A stretch of DNA of 24,279 bases, taken from positions 1-24,279 of the forward strand of contig CAJPUK010000014.1 of assembly GCA_905373785.1 (NCBI GenBank), in the 5' to 3' direction. Under the pieces are notes generated by a model. That model was not told the origin of the DNA and made no database searches. It saw nothing but the letters and a program-made list of their open reading frames with translations. The translations under genes and the position numbers were made by a program. This document shows positions 1-6,801 of this stretch, one piece after another; positions within the stretch are counted from its first letter, which is position 1, and every line of letters starts with the position of its first letter. This DNA comes from an uncultured Johnsonella sp. GTDB lineage: Bacteria > Bacillota > Clostridia > Lachnospirales > Lachnospiraceae.

Positions 1-90
1 ATTTCTTGCATAATTACCCAAACCGCAGGCTGCCAGAGCAAGTACTGTAAAAAGTACTGCCACCGACAATATTTTTATTCTGTTTTTCAT
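1..90 (-). CDS. Lipoprotein, N-terminal fragment (cut by window edge)
   Basis: Only the first 30 codons are visible; the gene runs off the left edge. The start is an ATG at 88-90 preceded by an AGGAGAG-type ribosome binding site. The translation has a short basic N-region (MKNRIK), a hydrophobic stretch and a lipobox L-A-A-C with the lipidated cysteine at residue 22, so the product is a signal-peptidase-II lipoprotein anchored to the outer face of the membrane. Nothing of the mature domain beyond eight residues is visible, so no function can be assigned. It is divergent from the methyltransferase at 318 and shares a 227-bp AT-rich intergenic region with it. Confidence 0.75.
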   Translation of the reverse strand, partial: MKNRIKILSVAVLFTVLALAACGLGNYARN

Positions 91-317
91 AATACTCTCC
101 TTTCTAAAGCTAAAATTCCTCCCATAAACTTTATGCATAAAAATACTACTATGAACTCAATTTCATAATAGCATTTTTACCTTGGCTTTACAATTAACTA
201 TTGCTAAAATATAATTGATTATTGATTAAACAATATCTATATATAATGTTTATATATTTTATCATTAGCATAATTATTCATAAAGTTTATAAATAATTCT
301 ATAAGAAAGGAAGGACT
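91..317. promoter_or_regulatory. Divergent promoter region with paired palindromic motifs
   Basis: This AT-rich spacer lies between two divergently transcribed genes. A perfect 13-bp palindrome CATAAACTTTATG sits at 123-135, about 33 bp before the lipoprotein start. A near-identical CATAAAGTTTATA sits at 279-291, about 27 bp before the methyltransferase start. An 18-bp-arm inverted repeat (138-155 with 162-179, 16 of 18 pairs, 6-nt loop) lies between them. A plausible plus-strand promoter is TTGATT at 215-220 and TATATA at 238-243, spaced by 17 bp. Operator function is inferred from symmetry only. Confidence 0.4.
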
Positions 318-1130
318 ATGAGTACTGATTTATCCGCTATATCCGAAACCTTATATGTGCCTATGGCAGGAAGAATTTATGCACATAAGTATTTTCCCGA
401 AATTATATCGGATGACAAACTTGATTTGATTAAAAAGCAGATTCCGAAAGATATTGATATCTTTAAGGGACAAAGTGAGTATACCTTGCTTGCAAGTGCC
501 GTACGCTCTAAAAATATTGATGAGTATATAAAAAAATTTCTTAACACAGCCCCTAACTCAATAGTGGTTAATTTAGGCTGCGGGCTTGAGACCTCCTTTT
601 ATCGACTGGATAACGGCTTAGCCTTATGGTATGAAGTGGATCTGCTCGAAGTTATTGAGTTAAGAGAAGACTTACTTGGAAAAAATGAGCGTGATATCAG
701 CATAGCCGCTTCAATATTTGATAAAAATTGGCTGAATATTATAAGAGATGCTGCCGGGGAAAAGTCTGTGTGTTTTACAGCTTCAGGGCTTTTTTACTAT
801 TTTAAGAAGTCGGATGTTATAGAGCTTATCAGAAATTTAAGCAGTATTCCAAGTTCACAGCTTGTATTTGATGCGGTCAATAAATTCGGCATGAGCCGCA
901 TGGCAAAGTATATGAAGCAGTTAAATCACGAGGATGCAAAGATGTATTTTTATGTGAATGACGCCAATGAGTTGGCTAAAGAAATATCCGACAAGGTTTC
1001 TGTTGCAGAAGAAAGAGATTATTACAGCAGATTATCTAACAAAAAAGGTATGAAACTTTCGACAAGAATTTCTATGTATTTTTCCGATAAGTTTCATATG
1101 GTAAAGATGATAGGGCTTAAATTAAATTAG
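318..1130 (+). CDS. Class I SAM-dependent methyltransferase, LCM (leucine carboxyl methyltransferase-like) family
   Basis: The 270-aa product has the glycine-rich SAM-binding motif I VVNLGCGLET at residues 83-92, followed by the acidic strand WYEVDLLEV near 104-112. This arrangement is typical of the LCM/PPM family of O-methyltransferases (PF04072), including bacterial homologues of unknown substrate. A later FTASGLFYYF block fits the next core strand of the fold. No signal peptide or membrane segment is seen. The ATG at 318 follows AGGAAGG at a good distance. It is the only substantial plus-strand gene in the window and appears monocistronic. Its partner across the divergent promoter is a lipoprotein. 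The family assignment is fairly firm; the substrate is unknown, and a small-molecule or secondary-metabolite target is as likely as a protein carboxyl group. Confidence 0.8.
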   Translation: MSTDLSAISETLYVPMAGRIYAHKYFPEIISDDKLDLIKKQIPKDIDIFKGQSEYTLLASAVRSKNIDEYIKKFLNTAPNSIVVNLGCGLETSFYRLDNGLALWYEVDLLEVIELREDLLGKNERDISIAASIFDKNWLNIIRDAAGEKSVCFTASGLFYYFKKSDVIELIRNLSSIPSSQLVFDAVNKFGMSRMAKYMKQLNHEDAKMYFYVNDANELAKEISDKVSVAEERDYYSRLSNKKGMKLSTRISMYFSDKFHMVKMIGLKLN

Positions 1131-1235
1131 TAGGATTAAGTATGAAGCCGACTTGTTATTCAATCTTACCCACAGCTTTTTTAAGCTTTGTCATATTATC
1201 ACAGAACGCTTAATTTTCTTTATAGAAAAGGCTAA

Positions 1236-1363
1236 GCGTAATGTATCGTTGATATCCGGCTTTATTACCACTTTGTCAATAGATTGTAACATATATAGTC
1301 AAAGAGAATTAAGATCTACTCTACTATTGATGATATTAATTAAATGTCAATGATACATTATGC
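1236..1363. repeat. MITE-like element, copy 1
   Basis: This ~128-bp non-coding unit has terminal inverted repeats: TAATGTATCGTTGATAT at the left end against TAATGTATCATTGACAT read inward from the right end (15 of 17 match). A second copy, about four-fifths identical and in the same orientation, lies at 3645-3773. Shared internal blocks include CTCTACTATT and GATATTAATTAAAT. It encodes nothing. Size and terminal repeats fit a miniature inverted-repeat transposable element; no transposase is in the window to confirm mobility. Confidence 0.6.
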
Positions 1364-1412
1364 TAGGCATTACAAAGATTGAATAATATGTTGTTTCCCC
1401 TTCCCCGGATGT

Positions 1413-1615
1413 AATACAGCTAAAAAGACCCTGTAGTTTTATCTTTAATCCTCAGTCCTTTGCTTAAAGTAGGTTCCAATTTCACTAAAGGATATATTAC
1501 TGTATTATTAACGCTTTATAGTGTAAAACTAAATTCAGCAATCTGTGTGAAATTGTAAATGCTTTAACTAAAAACTAAAAATAAGATCAAACTACAAGGT
1601 CTTTTGCTATGTATT
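1413..1615. repeat. Long imperfect palindrome with 23-nt terminal arms
   Basis: The left arm (1423-1445) and right arm (1583-1605) match at 21 of 23 positions; shared blocks are AAAAGACC, TGTAGTTT and ATCTT. Further pairing outside (AATACA at 1413-1418 with TGTATT at 1610-1615) and inside (CAATTTCAC at 1477-1485 with GTGAAATTG at 1547-1555) is almost co-centred near 1515. The whole ~200-bp segment could therefore fold as one long branched hairpin on either strand. It could be another mobile palindromic element or a structured RNA at the hcp 3' side. Its sequence differs from the MITE-like pair. Confidence 0.5.
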
Positions 1616-1627
1616 GTACCAACTGTT

Positions 1628-1704
1628 GATATTTACACTAATACTGTATATCCTTTTGCTATTTTAGAATATTTTTGAAATGCCGCAGTATCAGTATAAA
1701 TATC
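1628..1704. repeat. Inverted repeat beyond the hcp stop
   Basis: Arms 1628-1646 and 1686-1704 match at 17 of 19 positions around a 39-nt loop. It lies about 60 bp beyond the hcp stop on the minus strand, so a transcript-ending or 3'-stabilising hairpin is possible. It lacks a proper U-run, so it is not called an intrinsic terminator. Confidence 0.4.
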
Positions 1705-1763
1705 TCTATTCGCACATTATATTATCTTATACTGATTTATCAACTTTTTAAAGAGCCTAAGCC

Positions 1764-3413
1764 TTATGCTACTCCTTCTCCTTCACCTTCTCCGAAGAAT
1801 AACTTAATATCATCTTCAACGCTTCCGATTCCTGCTATACCGAAGTTCTCCACCAATACCTTAGCTACATCCGGTGAGAGGAAGGCAGGAAGTGTAGGTC
1901 CTAAGTGGATGTTCTTCACTCCAAGATATAAAAGTGCCAGCAATACTATAACTGCCTTTTGCTCATACCATGCAATATTATAAACAACAGGAAGCTCGTT
2001 GATATCATCAAGTCCGAAAACTTCTTTTAACTTAAGCGCTATAACAGCTATTGAGTAAGAGTCGTTACATTGCCCTGCATCAAGTACTCTCGGAATACCG
2101 CCTATATCTCCTAAAGGAAGCTTATTATACTTAAACTTAGCGCAACCTGCTGTAAGTATAACGGTATCCTTAGGCAGAGCCTTTGCAAAATCGGTATAGT
2201 AATTTCTTGACTTTGCACGACCGTCACAGCCGCCCATTACTATAAATCTCTTAATATCTCCGTTCTTAACTGCCGCAACTATCTTATCCGCAAGTGACAA
2301 TACCTGATTATGAGCAAATCCGCCTATGATTTCTCCGCTTTCTATCTCAACCGGAGGCTTACAGGTCTTGGCAAGCTCTATGATCTCGCTAAAGTCCTTA
2401 TCATCTCCTATATGCTTACAGCCCGGAAAACCTGCCGAACCTGTGGTAAAGAGTCTGTGCTTGTAGCTGTCCTTTGGCGGTACTATACAGTTTGTAGTCA
2501 TAAGTATAGGACCGTTAAAGCTTTCAAACTCTTCTTTTTGCTTCCACCAGGCATTACCGTAGTTTCCTATAAAGTGCTTATACTTCTTAAGCTCGGGATA
2601 GTAATTGGCAGGAAGCATCTCTGAGTGAGTATATACATCAACTCCCGTACCCTCGGTTGCCTTAAGTAAAAGCTCCATATCCCTTAAGTCATGACCTGAT
2701 ATAAGTATACCCGGCTTATCGGATACTCCGATATTTACATGGCTTATCTCCGGATTACCGTAGGCAGTGGTATTGGCCTTGTCTAAAAGTGCCATACCTG
2801 CCACTCCGTACTTACCTGTCTCCAAAGTTAAGGCAATAAGCTCGTCAACACTTAAGTTATCATTTAGAGTAGCACTAAGTGCTCTTTGCAAGAAAGCATC
2901 CACCTCTTCATCATCCTGCATAAGCACATTGGCATGCTTTGAGTATGCTGAAAGTCCCTTAAGTCCGTATATTATAAGTTCTCTTAATGATCTTACATCC
3001 TCATTTTCTGTTGCAAGTACACCTACGCTAAGTGCCTTTACCTTATAAGTACCTCTGTTGTTCGTATCCCAGTGAGCAGCCTCCGGAAGTGTTGCCGGGC
3101 TTGATACCTGCTTTATAAGTTCTCTTCTGAGCTTAAGAGAAGCTTCTATTCTGTCCATAATTGCCACATCATCAAAATTGGCATTAGTAATAGTTATAAA
3201 TAAATTCAGTGTTATAAAATGGTTTACGTCTTTGCTTACAGGCTTTCCTTCTTCTCTAAGTCTCGTAGTGATTGCAGAAAGACCCTTACTTACATACACA
3301 AGCACATCCTGTAAACCTGCAACTTCCGGATTCTTACCGCATACACCCATCTGTGTACAGCCTTTATTGCCGGCAGTTTCCTGACATTGATAGCAAAACA
3401 TCTTATTATCCAT
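1764..3413 (-). CDS. hcp: Hydroxylamine reductase / hybrid cluster protein
   Basis: The 549-aa product is cytoplasmic and carries a [4Fe-4S] cluster plus the hybrid Fe-S-O cluster. The family reduces hydroxylamine to ammonia in vitro and nitric oxide in vivo, protecting anaerobes from nitrosative stress. The N-terminal cysteines C7, C10, C19 and C25 (CxxC-x8-C-x5-C) give the compact spacing of strict-anaerobe (class I) enzymes. Downstream hybrid-cluster ligand regions are visible as VMGGCDG, LTAGCAK, DAGQCND and YEQKAV. An upstream ATG at 3449 is in frame, but the ATG at 3413 is chosen because it follows AAGGAGG and opens directly with MDNKMFCYQC. The C-terminus ends in a low-complexity GEGEGEG tail encoded by GGAGAA-like repeats. 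It is monocistronic, and its upstream region is packed with palindromic elements. Confidence 0.95.
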   Translation of the reverse strand: MDNKMFCYQCQETAGNKGCTQMGVCGKNPEVAGLQDVLVYVSKGLSAITTRLREEGKPVSKDVNHFITLNLFITITNANFDDVAIMDRIEASLKLRRELIKQVSSPATLPEAAHWDTNNRGTYKVKALSVGVLATENEDVRSLRELIIYGLKGLSAYSKHANVLMQDDEEVDAFLQRALSATLNDNLSVDELIALTLETGKYGVAGMALLDKANTTAYGNPEISHVNIGVSDKPGILISGHDLRDMELLLKATEGTGVDVYTHSEMLPANYYPELKKYKHFIGNYGNAWWKQKEEFESFNGPILMTTNCIVPPKDSYKHRLFTTGSAGFPGCKHIGDDKDFSEIIELAKTCKPPVEIESGEIIGGFAHNQVLSLADKIVAAVKNGDIKRFIVMGGCDGRAKSRNYYTDFAKALPKDTVILTAGCAKFKYNKLPLGDIGGIPRVLDAGQCNDSYSIAVIALKLKEVFGLDDINELPVVYNIAWYEQKAVIVLLALLYLGVKNIHLGPTLPAFLSPDVAKVLVENFGIAGIGSVEDDIKLFFGEGEGEGVA

Positions 3414-3495
3414 ATTGAACCTCCTTGTCTTACAGTAACTTAAAATCATATACTTTTTACCATATGAGCAAGCCTAAAGCAGTATGGTATTTCTT

Positions 3496-3628
3496 AAATA
3501 AGTATACCAAATAACTTGCCTATTTTCCTGATTGCATTCATCAAAAATCCTCAGCGTAGCCCCACTACGCCTACGTTTTTTGATGTACACACTCAGAAAA
3601 ATATTCATCGTTTTTGATATACTTATTT
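3496..3628. repeat. 133-bp near-palindromic (REP/BIME-like) element
   Basis: This long inverted repeat is centred exactly on position 3562. The core GCGTAG (3554-3559) and CTACGC (3565-3570) flank CCCCA. Next come 28-nt arms (3521-3548 against 3576-3603, 22 of 28 matching) and then perfect 11-bp ends AAATAAGTATA (3496-3506) and TATACTTATTT (3618-3628). All three pairs share one centre. The GC-rich core in an AT-rich setting and the non-coding content suggest a dispersed palindromic repeat rather than a terminator. It lies 83 bp upstream of the hcp start. Confidence 0.65.
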
Positions 3629-3644
3629 TGTAAACGATACACTA

Positions 3645-3773
3645 GTGTATAGTATCGTTGATATTTAGCCTTATTGCTACTTTGTTGATAGCCTGTAACA
3701 AATACATAATAAAGGAATTTGAGATTTACTCTACTATTACGGATATTAATTAAATATCAATGATACATTACAC
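3645..3773. repeat. MITE-like element, copy 2
   Basis: This second copy of the element at 1236-1363 has the same orientation and is about four-fifths identical. Its ends are GTGTATAGTATCGTTGATAT and, read inward from the right, GTGTAATGTATCATTGATAT (17 of 20 match). It begins 16 bp from the neighbouring near-palindrome. At the junction, AACGATAC (3633-3640) is an exact inverted copy of GTATCGTT (3652-3659) inside the left terminus, and 3637-3650 is a perfect 14-bp palindrome. This suggests a nested insertion or a second truncated element end. Confidence 0.6.
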
Positions 3774-3821
3774 CGGATGTTATTTCAAAAAACCATACTT
3801 TAATTTTAGTGAGCTATATAT

Positions 3822-3870
3822 AAAAAGCCTCTTACTTATCAAATAAATGATAGCAAAAGGCTTTTTTTAT
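3822..3870. terminator. Bidirectional rho-independent terminator after the Crp-type gene
   Basis: AAAAGCCT (3824-3831) pairs with AGGCTTTT (3858-3865), and inner TATCA/TGATA arms extend the stem. On the minus strand the stem is followed by TTTTTATATA, so it ends the fba-glnN-crp transcripts. The plus strand also has a run of T after the stem. Confidence 0.7.
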
Positions 3871-3874
3871 TTCC

Positions 3875-3888
3875 GTAACTTGTGTTAC
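3875..3888. promoter_or_regulatory. Candidate Crp/Fnr-type operator GTAAC-N4-GTTAC
   Basis: This perfect 5+5 palindrome with a 4-nt spacer lies just beyond the stop codon of the Crp-type regulator. The geometry suits a dimeric helix-turn-helix protein, but the site is upstream of the terminator and about 460 bp from hcp, so a role in hcp control is doubtful. No second copy was noticed near the hcp start. Confidence 0.25.
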
Positions 3889-3893
3889 TATAT

Positions 3894-4574
3894 TTATAAA
3901 TTTTCCAAAGCTTCAATATTTTTTATAATAATATGTTTTTTATCAATCTCTATAATACCCTCTTCCTGCATCTTCATAAGTTCTCTTGAGAGTGAAGGTC
4001 TGGCAGTATTAAGCAGATCTGCCATCTCTTCCCGGCCAAGCCCCGATATGCACCTTTTATTCCTGTCCATATTTTGAATGAGAAACATGGCGATTTTTTG
4101 CCTCAAGCTTGAACAGGAAAGTATCTGTACCTTTCGGTTAAGATAATAATTCTTAAAAGCAAGGTCGGAAAGCATATTTCCCAAAAACACTTTATGATAG
4201 TCTTTACCTTCTTTAGAGCCTTCAAAAAGATAGTCTTTCGATATTTTCAAAAGCTTTACCTTGGAAGCTGCCCTGGCATAATGCTCATAGCCCTTATTTT
4301 CAAGAAAGAGGAACACCTCGCCGAATATAGCACCGACAGTATTGAATATAGCCACTATACTTCTTTTACCGTCCATAGAATCACGGCAAATACTGACCGC
4401 TCCGTCTATAAGCACATTAATATGCCTTGCCTTATCCCCGACGTGGAAGACAGTCTCATCTTTTTCAAATTCCTCTATATTAAAATCACTGCTTTTTAAG
4501 CAAGTTAATATCTCTTCCTCATTAAGCCCTATAAATAATTTTGTGTTTTTTAATTTTTGTGCTATTTCCTTCAT
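3894..4574 (-). CDS. Crp/Fnr family transcriptional regulator
   Basis: The 226-aa product has an N-terminal cyclic-nucleotide-binding-like beta-barrel (about residues 12-120, with FHVGDKARHINVLIDG and IFGEVFLF) and a C-terminal Crp-type winged helix (about 150-215, with GREEMADLLNTARPSLSREL as recognition region). Cysteines are present, but not in an Fnr iron-sulfur pattern, and the cAMP phosphate-binding arginine motif is not evident, so the effector is unknown. The ATG at 4574 is 5 nt after the glnN stop and no Shine-Dalgarno sequence precedes it, which points to translational coupling with glnN. Such regulators often control hcp in Clostridia (HcpR type), and hcp is the next gene downstream, but the operon partner here is glutamine synthetase. 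Family is firm; target is open. Confidence 0.85.
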   Translation of the reverse strand: MKEIAQKLKNTKLFIGLNEEEILTCLKSSDFNIEEFEKDETVFHVGDKARHINVLIDGAVSICRDSMDGKRSIVAIFNTVGAIFGEVFLFLENKGYEHYARAASKVKLLKISKDYLFEGSKEGKDYHKVFLGNMLSDLAFKNYYLNRKVQILSCSSLRQKIAMFLIQNMDRNKRCISGLGREEMADLLNTARPSLSRELMKMQEEGIIEIDKKHIIIKNIEALENL

Positions 4575-4579
4575 AATAT

Positions 4580-6694
4580 TTATATTTCAAAAATCAAATC
4601 GCCGTAACTTGGCATAGGCCAATATTCCTTATCTACAAGCATTTCAAGTTCATCCACAAAGACCCTTAAATCCTTCATTACCGGTACTATCTGCCTGTGG
4701 TAGGCAAATGCCTTTTGCTCAATATCGGCTATGGCGGATACCTCCTTGACTCCTGCATCAAGCTTCCAAAAACTTTCCCTTGCCAAGTTATGCAACTTAA
4801 CTATTTTTTCAAGTATCTTTGTTTCTTCTTCAGGTTTAACCTCCAAATCAAGATCCCTTACCGCCTTTATGGACTTTGCAAGGTCTCCGCTGTACTTCAT
4901 GATTGCAGGAAGTAAGGACTTGCCTGCCATGTTAAGCATAGTTTTTGCCTCTATATTGATTGCCTTTGAATAAGCCTCATACTCTATCTCAAGCCTTGCC
5001 TCAAGCTCCGCCTTGGTAAATACGTTGAAGTCTTCATAGAGCTTTATTGCCTTCTTGCTGACTATAGCGGATATAGCCTCTACTGCTGAAGGTATATTGA
5101 GCAGTCCTCTTCTTTTTGCCTCTTCAACCCATTCTTTAGAGTAACCGTTACCGTTAAATATTATTCTTCTATGAGCGGCAAATGTAGTCTTTACATAGTC
5201 ATGCAGCGTCATTTCAAAATCAGTGGCAGACTCAAGCTCATCCACCGCTTCTTTAAAACTTTCAGCAACAATAGTATTAAGTACTACATTGGCAGAAGCT
5301 ATTGATTCGGAAGATCCTAACATCCTGAATTCAAACTTATTATTGGTAAATGCAAATGGGGATGTTCTGTTTCTGTCCGTAGCATCTTTTTCAAAATCAG
5401 GTAGGGTATTGACTCCCGTTTTTAATATTCCGCCCTGTATGGAATGTGTAGCAAGTCCGGTACTGCAAAGCTGGTCTATGACATCCTCGAGCTGCTCTCC
5501 GAGGAAGACCGAAATAATTGCAGGAGGTGCTTCATTGGAGCCGAGTCTTGCATCATTGCCCACTGTGGCGGCAGTTTCCCTTAAAAGCTCGGCATGTCTG
5601 TCAACCGCTCTTAAAATACAGGCAAGCACCAGGAGAAATTGCATATTTTCATGTGGTGTAGCGCCCGGATTTAACATATTGATCTTATCATCGGTAATCA
5701 ATGACCAGTTATTATGTTTACCTGAACCGTTGACTCCTGCAAAGGGCTTTTCATGTAACAGACAGTGTAGATTATGGTTGAAAGCCAACCTTTTCATAGT
5801 TTCCATAACAAGCTGGTTATGGTCGGTAGCAACATTTACCTGCTCGTATATGGGCGCCAGTTCATGCTGCCCCGGTGCCGCTTCATTGTGCTGTGTCTTT
5901 GCCGGAACACCCATTTTCCAAAGCTCATGGTTTAAGTCATTCATGAAACGGGCAACCCTGTCTCTTATCGTTCCGTAGTAATGGTCATCAAGCTCCTGTC
6001 CCTTAGGCGGCATAGCACCGAAAAGCGTGCGTCCTGCATATATTAAGTCCTTACGCTTTAAGTACATATCCCTGTCTACGATAAAATACTCCTGTTCCGC
6101 ACCTACACTCGGAACCACTCTTTGAGATCTTTCGTTTCCAAAAAGTCTAAGCAGCCTTATAGCCTCTTTGTCAATAGCCTGCATTGATCTAAGAAGCGGT
6201 GTCTTTCTGTCTAAAGCCTCTCCCTTGTATGAGCAAAATGCGGTCGGTATACATAAAGTTATACCTATGGCATCCTTTCTTAAAAATGCAGGTGAAGTAC
6301 AGTCCCATGCGGTATAACCCCTTGCCTCAAAAGTAGCTCTAAGCCCTCCGGAAGGAAAACTTGAAGCATCGGACTCACCCTTTACAAGCTCCTTTGCTGA
6401 AAATTCCAATATAACCTTTTGGTTTGAAACAGAAGATATAAAACTCTCCTGCTTTTCGGCTGACACTCCCGAAAGCGGCTGAAACCAATGTGTATAATGT
6501 GTAGCCCCCCTTTGTATAGCCCATTCCTTCATACCGTGTGCCACTACTCCGGCTATGCTTCTGTCAAGCTCCGCACCGTCTTCTATTGTCTTTTTAAGCT
6601 TCCTGTACACATCTTTCGGAAGATAGGTAGACATAGCCCTGTCTCCAAATACATCGCAACCGAAAAATTCATCTATACTTTTTACTTCGTCCAT
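4580..6694 (-). CDS. glnN: Glutamine synthetase type III
   Basis: The 704-aa product makes glutamine from glutamate, ammonia and ATP. The length and the N-terminal FFGCDVFGDRAM region are diagnostic of GSIII rather than the ~450-aa GSI. Visible catalytic blocks include GAEQEYFIVD, KTQHNEAAPGQHELAP (metal and glutamate binding), HEKPFAGVNGSGKHNNWS (ATP/glutamate loop) and FEFRMLGSSES. The C-terminal third is the helical GSIII-specific extension. The ATG at 6694 has GGGGAT some 10 nt upstream. It follows fba after a 107-bp spacer with a hairpin but no clear promoter, and it precedes a Crp-type regulator by 5 nt. That suggests the regulator is co-expressed with nitrogen assimilation. Confidence 0.95.
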   Translation of the reverse strand: MDEVKSIDEFFGCDVFGDRAMSTYLPKDVYRKLKKTIEDGAELDRSIAGVVAHGMKEWAIQRGATHYTHWFQPLSGVSAEKQESFISSVSNQKVILEFSAKELVKGESDASSFPSGGLRATFEARGYTAWDCTSPAFLRKDAIGITLCIPTAFCSYKGEALDRKTPLLRSMQAIDKEAIRLLRLFGNERSQRVVPSVGAEQEYFIVDRDMYLKRKDLIYAGRTLFGAMPPKGQELDDHYYGTIRDRVARFMNDLNHELWKMGVPAKTQHNEAAPGQHELAPIYEQVNVATDHNQLVMETMKRLAFNHNLHCLLHEKPFAGVNGSGKHNNWSLITDDKINMLNPGATPHENMQFLLVLACILRAVDRHAELLRETAATVGNDARLGSNEAPPAIISVFLGEQLEDVIDQLCSTGLATHSIQGGILKTGVNTLPDFEKDATDRNRTSPFAFTNNKFEFRMLGSSESIASANVVLNTIVAESFKEAVDELESATDFEMTLHDYVKTTFAAHRRIIFNGNGYSKEWVEEAKRRGLLNIPSAVEAISAIVSKKAIKLYEDFNVFTKAELEARLEIEYEAYSKAINIEAKTMLNMAGKSLLPAIMKYSGDLAKSIKAVRDLDLEVKPEEETKILEKIVKLHNLARESFWKLDAGVKEVSAIADIEQKAFAYHRQIVPVMKDLRVFVDELEMLVDKEYWPMPSYGDLIFEI

Positions 6695-6723
6695 AAATTA
6701 TTATCCCCATTTATTTATAAACA

Positions 6724-6778
6724 GGCTGCCGCACTAAAACCGGAAACTTGTATTTTCCGATACATTAATGCGACAGCC
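6724..6778. terminator. Hairpin between fba and glnN
   Basis: GGCTG (6724-6728) pairs with CAGCC (6774-6778), CGCA (6730-6733) with TGCG (6769-6772) and CGGAAA (6741-6746) with TTTCCG (6754-6759), making a three-part stem. On the minus strand it is followed by only a short GTTTATAAAT tract, so it may attenuate or protect the fba message rather than fully terminate it. Confidence 0.5.
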
Positions 6779-6801
6779 CTCCAAATTCAAATACTGCTCA
6801 A

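Larger units (their letters stand above)
1131..1763. other. Gene-free stretch composed of inverted-repeat structures
   Basis: No convincing gene lies between the methyltransferase and the 3' end of hcp (convergent genes). In order, the stretch holds a hairpin at 1206-1239 (ACGCTTA with TAAGCGT), a MITE-like element (1236-1363), a long imperfect palindrome (1413-1615) and a 19-nt-arm inverted repeat (1628-1704). A 66-codon plus-strand ORF at 1153-1353 runs through the MITE-like element and has no ribosome binding site. Confidence 0.6.

Noticed and set aside
1153..1353. 66-codon plus-strand ORF
   Set aside because: It runs through the MITE-like element, has no ribosome binding site and no recognisable protein features.
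1675..1983. 102-codon plus-strand ORF
   Set aside because: Mostly antisense to the 3' end of hcp; low-complexity Ser/Pro composition typical of a shadow frame.
3414..3449. Upstream in-frame ATG extending Hcp by 12 residues
   Set aside because: The extension overlaps the AAGGAGG that serves the ATG at 3413, and the family starts at MxxKMFCYQC.
3847..4077. 76-codon plus-strand ORF across a terminator and the Crp-type gene
   Set aside because: Antisense to the regulator's 3' end and begins inside the terminator hairpin.
5223..5978. 251-codon plus-strand ORF
   Set aside because: Fully antisense to glnN, which has clear catalytic motifs; a long shadow frame only.
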